Shown here: positions 1 to 5,159 of the stretch, piece by piece | Position numbering within the stretch: the first letter of the stretch is position 1 | How the letters are laid out: the number at the start of each line of letters is the position of its first letter | DNA from: Gammaproteobacteria bacterium | GTDB taxonomy: Bacteria; Pseudomonadota; Gammaproteobacteria; Granulosicoccales; Granulosicoccaceae | NCBI GenBank assembly: GCA_019634245.1 | Contig: JAHQVR010000347.1 | Coordinates: 1-5,159 of the forward strand | DNA length: 5,159 nt | Direction: 5' to 3' | The notes under the pieces: model-generated | Told to the model about the DNA's origin: nothing | The model's database searches: none | What the model saw: the letters and a program-made list of their open reading frames with translations, nothing else | Position numbers and translations under genes: made by a program

Positions 1-1428
1 GCCCCCGATCTGCCAGATGCTGATCTTCGAGTTAAACCCGCTTGCCCATCTAGCAAAGGTTGTACTGAGGTGCCGCTGCAAATGTCTGCCAGCACAAGCT
101 TATTTGCCATGATCGGATCTGCACAAAGTAACGCTGTGCCAACCGATTCACTTATACTCGTTGCACCTGAAACCAATGGTGATTGTGTTAATGGATGCAG
201 TCACAAAGCGGCAGCAGATGCCGGACTGGTTAATTATTCCATTAATCGTTTCAACCCAGTCACCGAGGAGTACGAGGATCTAAGCGATGGCGGTGAATTG
301 GAGCCGTGGCAAAGTGCCTGGTTTCAAGCAGACAGCCCGCTCGCCGGAATAGCAAGCAATTACCTATTCGCTGCGTCCGCTGGCGACTTTAACGATTTTT
401 CAACAGAGGAAGACGGAGACCGTATTCACCAATTCGTAGCCTACCGAGATCCTCATGTGGTTAACCATGTTAGTGGCAGTTCAGATCACCAATCAACCGG
501 TGGTATTAATTGCAGTGCTCCTGAGCAGACACGCGCACAATCTCGCAATAACCCATCTGCACATGTATATCAGTGCCTGCCTGGAGGTAATTCAGCGGCT
601 GGTCATCAAATGGCCTATGCGATGGATACTTCCGGGTACGGGTTCGTTGGCGCATTGCCTGACCAAGTCTTCGAAGGGCTTCGTGAAATTTCAATTGATA
701 TCAATACCACCGAGGCGGGTGGTCGAAATTTCGTTGAAATCAAAGTTATGCCCGCCGATCAAGTCTATGTAAACGCAATGCCCTGTATCCCGAATTTACC
801 GTGTAACAATGGCTGGGACTATGATGATATTGGGGCGGTTGGTGCCGGCACGGAACACGGGGCGACCGGCCTGACTATCGCAACACCGGATCAACCAGAC
901 GGCTATAAGTATGATCTTTACAATAGCGTGCAGCTACCCAATGGTGATTACCGACACGAAATGTGCAGTGGCACTAGCTATTGTTTCCGTGTCGCGATCC
1001 ATCAAGGCAATACCAGCATTCGTGAACGCTACGAACATATATTTCGTGATAACGGCAACGGCACCTTGTCGTTTGGAATCGAGGAATCGGACAACACCTT
1101 CCGCTGGGTTGAAGCGCCCGGATCATTCCCTGACGGGCCGGTGCGTGTTGTAATCGCATTCCATAACTATACCGGCACTAAAAGCGGAAACGGTCCTGGC
1201 TTCAATAATAATCTCTCTCCTTCAACCGGTGGTTTCACCTGGCACTGGGACAATTTATCGATTGAAGCCGACTCATACACACCTGCACTGGACTACTTTG
1301 GCGGCACCAACGCCGATCGGATTGTCACACCAAGTGGATGCGTTGCATTCGCGCAAGGCCAGAGAGATCAACCCTATCACAGAGATATATTACCCAGACT
1401 GCACTGCATTGGTGATGATGATTTGTAA
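1..1428 (+). CDS. Secreted, cysteine-rich protein with a concanavalin A-like C-terminal region (5' end outside window)
   Basis: Frame 1 is open from the first base to the TAA at 1426-1428, giving 475 visible codons, so the true start lies upstream. A GTG at 70 and an ATG at 82 are possible internal starts, but the sequence before them reads as the same kind of protein (a C-x5-C pair at 43-63) and no convincing signal peptide follows either. There are 12 cysteines, eight in close pairs: CPSSKGC, CVNGC, CIPNLPC and CSGTSYC. This suggests disulfides and an extracytoplasmic location. A stretch at about 247-330 (YEDLSDGGELEPWQSAWF) resembles a motif common in secreted bacterial proteins. From about 600 to 1270 the pattern (GYGFVGALP, GGRNFVEIKVMP, then FTWHWDNLSIEA) suggests a lectin/glucanase-type beta-sandwich; this is inference. 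No catalytic residues can be assigned. Substrate and function are unknown. It converges on the DUF4198 gene. Confidence 0.75.
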   Translation, partial: APDLPDADLRVKPACPSSKGCTEVPLQMSASTSLFAMIGSAQSNAVPTDSLILVAPETNGDCVNGCSHKAAADAGLVNYSINRFNPVTEEYEDLSDGGELEPWQSAWFQADSPLAGIASNYLFAASAGDFNDFSTEEDGDRIHQFVAYRDPHVVNHVSGSSDHQSTGGINCSAPEQTRAQSRNNPSAHVYQCLPGGNSAAGHQMAYAMDTSGYGFVGALPDQVFEGLREISIDINTTEAGGRNFVEIKVMPADQVYVNAMPCIPNLPCNNGWDYDDIGAVGAGTEHGATGLTIATPDQPDGYKYDLYNSVQLPNGDYRHEMCSGTSYCFRVAIHQGNTSIRERYEHIFRDNGNGTLSFGIEESDNTFRWVEAPGSFPDGPVRVVIAFHNYTGTKSGNGPGFNNNLSPSTGGFTWHWDNLSIEADSYTPALDYFGGTNADRIVTPSGCVAFAQGQRDQPYHRDILPRLHCIGDDDL

Positions 1429-1479
1429 GCACGAATAACATTGCGCCTGGTACTTAGCGTAACGCTGTTCAGCTTACAA
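1423..1479. repeat. Inverted repeat between convergent genes
   Basis: TTGTAAGC at 1423-1430, which includes the first gene's stop codon, is the exact reverse complement of GCTTACAA at 1472-1479. The enclosed segment contains a second small dyad, AGCGT-A-ACGCT, at 1456-1466. An RNA from either strand could fold here, so the element could help end transcription of both converging genes. No T-run follows on either strand, so it is not a canonical intrinsic terminator. Confidence 0.3.
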
Positions 1480-1496
1480 GACACTCCCTAAAGTTT

Positions 1497-2303
1497 CTAA
1501 GCTTCAAAAGTTAGCGTAGCCCAGAGACTCTCCCAAATCGCCTCCATTTGTTCAGACAAATCCGGCGAGGGCTGCCTGATTTGAATGGCGCTTAGCATAT
1601 ACTGCCTGCCAGCCTCAGGTTTAAAATGTATTTTGCCTTGATCGTCAGTCCTCAGCGTGGTTTCGCTCGTTGCTCCGTTTTCTTTTGAAAACACCTTTAC
1701 CCGGAAATTTGCTGCTGGTTGATTTTGATACCACAATTGCATAACAACCGGTTCTGCAGTTGCATCGTTATAGGGGTTTGTCATTGCCAGCCACTCAAAT
1801 TCCATTCCAAGTAGCCTGTCCATGCCCTGCGCATTGTCAACGCTGATAAGTGACTTCGCATGGCGCGTGTAGATTTCATTAAAATTTTGTCTTGGTAATC
1901 TATTATTTTTATGAACATCAATAGCCCAACCAGCCCCTTCGGCACTGACAAAGTCTGCAAAACTGTCAAAGTCATCGTAATGGGCTATGTTGTAAGCTGA
2001 TTCATAAGCTACGATATTCAGACCAGGTACCAAGGCCTCCTCTATCATTGCCGGTACAGCACCGAGGCGGTTGACAACATTGCGCGTGGTCTGCTGATCT
2101 GTGCGCGTAAATCGCGTAAACCTCTCCGGGACAAACGGGAATGAAGATCCGTTAAAATTTTCGCCATTAAGCAGATCCACTGCGATCTCATCTGATGAGC
2201 TGACCTTATAGTTATGCGGCTCTAACCAGAATTCATGCGCGCAAGCCACGCTATTAACACCAGCTATCAACAAAATAACGTATTTTAAAATTGTTCTTTG
2301 CAT
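1497..2303 (-). CDS. DUF4198 domain periplasmic protein (NikM/COG5266-like)
   Basis: A complete 268-residue protein. Residues 1-22 form a signal peptide: Q-R-T-I-L-K, a hydrophobic core YVILLIAGV, and an A-C-A cleavage motif at 20-22. The mature protein would then start HEFWLEPH at 23-30, the hallmark of DUF4198 (PF10670, COG5266). Other family-like segments are YTRHAKSLI at 145-153, GMEFEWLAMTNPY at 166-178, and a beta-rich domain at about 185-240 ending in an Ig-like pattern (TDDQGKIHF). The tail WESLWATLTFEA is also typical. Family members are periplasmic and are often linked to nickel/cobalt or other transition-metal uptake; the actual ligand here is unknown. The ATG at 2303-2301 has an AGGAG nine bases upstream. 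The gene stands alone, divergent from the regulator gene and convergent with the secreted-protein gene, so no transporter partner is visible. A lipoprotein reading at Cys21 (SVAC) is less likely because the lipobox lacks Leu at -3. Confidence 0.87.
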   Translation of the reverse strand: MQRTILKYVILLIAGVNSVACAHEFWLEPHNYKVSSSDEIAVDLLNGENFNGSSFPFVPERFTRFTRTDQQTTRNVVNRLGAVPAMIEEALVPGLNIVAYESAYNIAHYDDFDSFADFVSAEGAGWAIDVHKNNRLPRQNFNEIYTRHAKSLISVDNAQGMDRLLGMEFEWLAMTNPYNDATAEPVVMQLWYQNQPAANFRVKVFSKENGATSETTLRTDDQGKIHFKPEAGRQYMLSAIQIRQPSPDLSEQMEAIWESLWATLTFEA

Positions 2304-2312
2304 AACTATTTA

Positions 2313-2317
2313 CTCCT
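2313..2317 (-). promoter_or_regulatory. Ribosome binding site of the DUF4198 gene
   Basis: CTCCT on the plus strand reads AGGAG on the minus strand, nine bases before the ATG at 2303-2301. It supports this ATG as the start, in agreement with the signal peptide that follows it. Confidence 0.75.
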
Positions 2318-2325
2318 GATTGTTG

Positions 2326-2340
2326 CGAAAAGGCTTTTCG
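2326..2340. promoter_or_regulatory. 15-base palindrome, candidate operator
   Basis: CGAAAAG-G-CTTTTCG has two perfect 7-base arms around a single central base. It lies 23-37 bases upstream of the DUF4198 start codon and just beyond its ribosome binding site. It could be a binding site for a dimeric regulator overlapping the transcription start, or a short hairpin in the leader RNA, though a one-base centre makes a hairpin of the full arms impossible without opening inner pairs. Which protein binds it, if any, is not shown by the sequence. Confidence 0.4.
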
Positions 2341-2516
2341 TATATGATTTATTAGGTGTTTAGCAGTTGATCCTACTGAGGCACTTTTTCAAGAGTATTC
2401 AGATGACTGCAATGCTCGCTGGCTAACATAATTGCTCCTTCCCGATGAGTCGATTGTCGCGAGCCACTAAATCATCTACGCACATCGCACCTGGTTTGGA
2501 TGCAACGTTGATGTCA

Positions 2517-2531
2517 GAACCTTCCGGGTTC
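2517..2531. repeat. Short inverted repeat upstream of the regulator gene
   Basis: GAACC at 2517-2521 and GGTTC at 2527-2531 are exact inverted repeats with a five-base spacer, 82-96 bases upstream of the regulator GTG. It could be a protein binding site or a small RNA hairpin. Five-base arms are short enough to arise by chance. Confidence 0.22.
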
Positions 2532-2552
2532 ACGAAATCTTGCTACATCGTG

Positions 2553-2573
2553 CAGCCAAAAAAAAAACGGCTG
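2553..2573. repeat. A10 homopolymer flanked by CAGCC/GGCTG inverted repeat
   Basis: Ten consecutive A residues (2558-2567) sit between CAGCC (2553-2557) and GGCTG (2569-2573); the pairing extends by two more bases if one G is bulged. The tract ends 45 bases before the regulator GTG, probably in its promoter or leader. Homopolymers of this length are prone to slipped-strand length change, and A-tracts also bend DNA. There is no T-run after the second arm on the plus strand, so it is not a standard terminator. Confidence 0.5.
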
Positions 2574-2602
2574 GCAGTTGTTCTTTCGGAACGATTTATT
2601 TC

Positions 2603-2606
2603 AGGA
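2603..2606 (+). promoter_or_regulatory. Ribosome binding site deciding the GTG start of the regulator
   Basis: AGGA lies six bases before the GTG at 2613. The in-frame TGA at 2607-2609 rules out any earlier start in this frame, and the nearby ATG at 2606 is in another frame. The GTG is therefore the best start, leaving a short lead-in of about nine residues before the winged-helix domain. Confidence 0.7.
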
Positions 2607-2612
2607 TGAACG

Positions 2613-4853
2613 GTGGACAGATCTGTTGAAAATTCCTCTTTGCAAATTTTTTTGCTGGGAAGATACATTGTCAAAGTAAATGAGCGAACGGTTGCTGACA
2701 GCCAATGGCAACGGCGCCACGCGAAACAACTGGTAAAAATGTTGGCCTTGTCGCCAAAAAACCAGCTGCACCGTGAACAGATCATGGAACAACTTTGGCC
2801 AGAATCCTCACCGCGAAAATCAGCCAATAACCTGAACAAAGTAATCTATATGGCTCGTCGAGCCCTCGAGCCTCAACTGAATTCGGGTTCGAATTCACAA
2901 TTTTTGAAACGCACAGGAGACTCGATTACCTTATGTGCTGAAGGGGAACTCTCTATTGATGTGCAAAACTTCGAAGCATCAGCCCTTCAGGCAATCGAAG
3001 TGAATAGCGATGTTACGTTGAGCGCTGCCTTGGCGCTCTATCAAGGGGATTTACTCATTGAGGATCCATTTGATGAAATCTTTAGTGAAAAGCGAGAGTC
3101 GCTATCCAATTTGTATCAGCGTGTACTAATAGCAAAATACTTATTGGCGGAGCAAAGAGGCGCGATTGAAAAAGCAATTGAATTGCTCAATGAGCTGATC
3201 TCGCTGGACAATGTAAATGAAGACTATCATCGGCGCTTAATGCAACAATATGCTATCTCGGGACAACGATCAAAAGCATTGGCGCAATACGCGTTGTGCG
3301 AAAGAGCTATCGCCGAAGAACTCGCCGAGTTACCTGAGTATGAGACCCGTGAATTAGCCGATAAAATAAGAGCTGGAACGTTAAATCAGGATTCGATCAA
3401 CTCGGTAAACTCACAAGTGACATCAGCAGCAACGAGTATGGATACTCTAGCTGTAATTCCGTTTGTGAATACGAGCGAGGACCCAGAGCTTGAATACTTA
3501 TGTGACGGTATCTCAGATGATTTGATTATTAAATTATCCAGTCTGCCGGGTTTAAGGGTATTAGCACGGAGTACGGTATTCCGCTTTAAACGCGTGGATA
3601 TCGATCCGATTGAAATCGGGCAACAGTTATCTGCCGACACGCTCATTTTGGGCAGAGTACAGTACCAAGGGGAGCGGCTGCAGATTTGGGTGGAGCGGGT
3701 AGATGCATCGGATAGATCGATACTCTGGGCGAACCAGTACGAAGCGACTCTTTCCGAAGTTTTGGAATTACGTACAGCACTCACTAGTGATGTGGTTCGC
3801 GAGTTGTCTCTCGCAATCCGGCAGGAATATCCGCAAGCACTGCATCAAGATACAGAAAACGTATCCGCCTACCACGACTATCTAAAAGGTCGCTACCTCT
3901 GGAACAAGCGCTCAGGTGTCGCGTTACAACAAGCATTACATCACTTTTCTGCGGCTATAGATAATGACCCAATTTATACGCTTGCCTATTCAGGTCTGGC
4001 GGACGCCTACAACGTGATGAGTTTATACACAGCCGCCTCGCCCAAAGACACGATGCCGAAGGCCAAAGCGGCCGCTTATAAAGCCCTTGATATTGATCCG
4101 CGATCGAGTGCCGCACACACGTCACTAGCTTACTGTCAATTATCCTACGATTGGAACTTCATGGATGCCGAAAAAAGTTTCAGAACCGCGTTGAGCCTAG
4201 ATCCCAATTACGCAACGGCACATCAGTGGTATCACAAATTGCTGGTTTCCAGAGGTCGGTTTACAGAAGCGGATCAACAAATTGAACTGGCGTACTATCG
4301 CGACCCTTTGTCGTTAATGATTAGTACGGAAAAAGCATGGGGACTGTATTACTCACGGCGCTATTCCAAAGCTATTGACCACTTACGAAATCTATTGGTC
4401 AGCGATCCCGGTTTCGCGATAGCTCACTTTATTCTGGGGCTATGCTATTTACAAGAATCTCTGGTAGACGAGGCGATAGCTGAGTTAAATTTAGCTATCG
4501 AGCAGCAGGGCGAAAAATTGCCGTTTGTATTGGCTATTGGAACATTAGGCTATGCACTGACGCTGCGTGGTGAAGATGGCGCAGCAATTAGGCAGCTCGA
4601 TACGCTAGGAGGCTTAAGCAACGAGCCAGGTGTTGTGTCATATGCGATGGCAATGATACAAGCTGGGCTTGGCAACGTTGCGCAAACAACCGCATTGCTA
4701 CACCGCGCATGTGATGAGCGGATCGATCGACTGATTTTTCTCGATGTCGATCCTATACTGGAGAAATTTAAAACCTCCAGTGGATACAAGGCATTAGCAG
4801 ATCGGATTGCCACTCAAGCAAACTCTGCAAATCCCTACGCCCTACTAGATTAA
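2613..4853 (+). CDS. SARP/BTAD-type transcriptional regulator with TolB-like and TPR domains
   Basis: A complete 746-residue protein with a GTG start. Residues 9-108 match an OmpR/SARP-type winged helix: LQIFLLGRYIV, then the helix pair around LHREQIMEQLWPE and SANNLNKVIYMARRAL. Residues 115-255 match the bacterial transcriptional activator domain (BTAD): DVQNFE, ALYQGDLL, YHRRLMQQYAISGQRSKAL. A polar linker (256-275) leads to a TolB/FlgO-like domain at about 277-400: TLAVIPFVNTSEDPELEYL, CDGISDDLI, GLRVLARSTVFRFK, ILGRVQ, WANQYEATL. TPR-like helical repeats fill about 418-735, with the repeat signature DIDP, SLDP, VSDP. The end FLDVDPILEKFKTSSGYKAL resembles the usual tail of this TolB-TPR class. 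No signal peptide or membrane segment is seen, so it should be cytosolic; no ATPase, cyclase or receiver domain is present. The likely role is DNA binding with TPR-mediated sensing or protein contact. Targets are unknown; the divergent DUF4198 gene and itself are the first candidates. Confidence 0.85.
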   Translation: MDRSVENSSLQIFLLGRYIVKVNERTVADSQWQRRHAKQLVKMLALSPKNQLHREQIMEQLWPESSPRKSANNLNKVIYMARRALEPQLNSGSNSQFLKRTGDSITLCAEGELSIDVQNFEASALQAIEVNSDVTLSAALALYQGDLLIEDPFDEIFSEKRESLSNLYQRVLIAKYLLAEQRGAIEKAIELLNELISLDNVNEDYHRRLMQQYAISGQRSKALAQYALCERAIAEELAELPEYETRELADKIRAGTLNQDSINSVNSQVTSAATSMDTLAVIPFVNTSEDPELEYLCDGISDDLIIKLSSLPGLRVLARSTVFRFKRVDIDPIEIGQQLSADTLILGRVQYQGERLQIWVERVDASDRSILWANQYEATLSEVLELRTALTSDVVRELSLAIRQEYPQALHQDTENVSAYHDYLKGRYLWNKRSGVALQQALHHFSAAIDNDPIYTLAYSGLADAYNVMSLYTAASPKDTMPKAKAAAYKALDIDPRSSAAHTSLAYCQLSYDWNFMDAEKSFRTALSLDPNYATAHQWYHKLLVSRGRFTEADQQIELAYYRDPLSLMISTEKAWGLYYSRRYSKAIDHLRNLLVSDPGFAIAHFILGLCYLQESLVDEAIAELNLAIEQQGEKLPFVLAIGTLGYALTLRGEDGAAIRQLDTLGGLSNEPGVVSYAMAMIQAGLGNVAQTTALLHRACDERIDRLIFLDVDPILEKFKTSSGYKALADRIATQANSANPYALLD

Positions 4854-4865
4854 TACAGCCCTTAG

Positions 4866-4902
4866 AAACTACTACGCCCGAATCTCGGACTACAAATAGT
4901 TT
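4866..4902 (+). terminator. Weak stem-loop downstream of the regulator gene
   Basis: AAACTA (4866-4871) pairs with TAGTTT (4897-4902), and inside it CCGA (4878-4881) can pair with TCGG (4885-4888). It begins 13 bases after the regulator's stop codon. The stems are short and AT-rich, and the right arm ends in only three T residues, so this is at best a weak terminator. Confidence 0.2.
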
Positions 4903-4937
4903 AACCCTCTAATTTCTAACCCTCTATTTCTAACCTC
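4902..4937. repeat. Tandem repeat of a 14-15 base unit
   Basis: TAACCCTCTAATTTC (4902-4916) is followed directly by TAACCCTCTATTTC (4917-4930), which differs by one missing A, and then by a degraded start of a third unit, TAACCTC (4931-4937). It lies in the non-coding gap between the regulator gene and the next gene. Just after it, GGAAGAA occurs twice 11 bases apart (4939-4945 and 4950-4956). Function is unknown; replication slippage is the simplest origin. Confidence 0.6.
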
Positions 4938-5013
4938 AGGAAGAATTCTGGAAGAAAGCGGGAATACCGACTGATTAGTCTGTACGCGTCATTCTAACCA
5001 GGAACGCTTCGTC

Positions 5014-5159
5014 ATGTTTGAATCTACTCTTGGAATCAGTCAAGAGCTACAGTCTGCCTCGATCTTACCGATATCACATCGGTTTAATGCATTACCTAAA
5101 TGGCACAATACCACCTCCGCTCAAGTGCCAATGGAACTGGTAGAAGAACGAGCTCAAGA
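5014..5159 (+). CDS. Start of an unidentified gene (3' end outside window)
   Basis: An ATG at 5014 opens a frame that runs to the window end without a stop, 48 complete codons. The in-frame TGA at 4972-4974 and the lack of other start codons after it make this ATG the only choice. AGGA at 5000-5003 lies ten bases upstream, slightly long but usable as a ribosome binding site. The visible part begins MFESTLGISQELQSASILP; it has no signal peptide or membrane segment, and I do not recognise a family. It is on the same strand as the regulator, 160 bases after it, so either co-transcription or a separate promoter is possible. Confidence 0.5.
   Translation, partial: MFESTLGISQELQSASILPISHRFNALPKWHNTTSAQVPMELVEERAQ

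Larger units (their letters stand above)
2304..2612. promoter_or_regulatory. Divergent intergenic control region
   Basis: These 309 bases separate the start codons of the DUF4198 gene (minus) and the regulator gene (plus), so promoters for both should lie here. I could not identify a convincing sigma70 -35/-10 pair for either direction. A TTGAAA on the minus strand near 2386-2391 is -35-like but lacks a good -10 at the right distance. The region holds a 15-base palindrome (2326-2340), a GAACC/GGTTC dyad (2517-2531), an A10 tract in a short inverted repeat (2553-2573), and a 54-codon open frame (2445-2609) with no visible ribosome binding site. I see no structured RNA that I can name. Confidence 0.6.

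Noticed and set aside
455..772. Plus-strand 105-codon open frame inside the first gene
   Set aside because: It overlaps the secreted-protein frame, lacks a ribosome binding site and has no recognisable domain.
70..1428. The GTG at 70 as the true start of the first gene
   Set aside because: The frame is open to base 1, the upstream residues share the cysteine-pair pattern of the rest of the protein, and no signal peptide follows the GTG although the protein looks exported.
2235..2250. Lipoprotein signal at Cys21 of the DUF4198 protein
   Set aside because: The residues before the cysteine are S-V-A rather than a Leu-containing lipobox, while A-C-A directly before the conserved HEFW fits ordinary signal peptidase I cleavage better.
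2403..2426. Seven-codon open frame in the divergent region
   Set aside because: It is too short to judge, has no regulatory codon run such as repeated amino acids, and no convincing ribosome binding site.
2457..2462. TCGCGA palindrome in the divergent region
   Set aside because: Six bases is too short to distinguish from chance without repeats elsewhere in the region.
2543..2839. Minus-strand open frame overlapping the start of the regulator gene
   Set aside because: It is antisense to a well-supported coding region with clear domain motifs and has no recognisable product; its Cys/Ser/Arg-rich composition is typical of a shadow frame.
2879..2896. GAATTC twice around GGGTTC within the regulator gene
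   Set aside because: It encodes an Asn-Ser-Gly-Ser-Asn-Ser turn inside the winged-helix domain; repeated codons explain the repeat without a separate function.
3386..3784. Minus-strand 132-codon open frame inside the regulator gene
   Set aside because: It lies opposite the TolB-like domain, whose motifs are clear on the plus strand, and its own translation shows no domain.

Overview
The window looks like a chromosomal segment of a Gram-negative bacterium, most likely a gammaproteobacterium of marine or similar heterotrophic lifestyle. This is an inference from the protein families (a DUF4198 periplasmic protein with a cleavable signal peptide, a disulfide-rich secreted protein, a winged-helix/BTAD/TolB-like/TPR regulator) and from mixed, moderate base composition. 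No RNA gene, insertion sequence, integrase, CRISPR array or replication origin is visible.

Layout: (1) Bases 1-1428 hold the 3' part of a plus-strand gene cut by the window edge. It encodes a cysteine-rich, probably exported protein whose C-terminal half looks like a concanavalin A-type beta-sandwich. (2) Bases 1497-2303, minus strand, hold a complete DUF4198 gene, convergent with the first gene across a 68-base gap. (3) Bases 2304-2612 are a 309-base divergent intergenic region with several dyads, an A10 tract and a 54-codon open frame that stops at the ribosome binding site of the next gene. (4) Bases 2613-4853, plus strand, hold a complete 746-residue regulator-like protein: OmpR/SARP-type winged helix, BTAD, TolB/FlgO-like domain, then TPR repeats. 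(5) Bases 4854-5013 are non-coding, with a short tandem repeat. (6) From 5014 to the window end a new plus-strand gene appears to begin; only 48 codons are visible.

How the parts may work together: the regulator and the DUF4198 gene are divergently transcribed from a shared control region, the usual arrangement for an autoregulated transcription factor with a neighbouring target. A 15-base near-perfect palindrome lies 23-37 bases upstream of the DUF4198 start codon and is the best operator candidate. DUF4198 proteins are periplasmic and are often associated with transition-metal uptake, so metal- or nutrient-responsive control is possible, but nothing in the window proves the ligand, the target or a functional link. 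I found no convincing multi-gene new system; the points most worth following are the regulator's domain fusion, its leader region, and the predicted N-terminal histidine of the mature DUF4198 protein.
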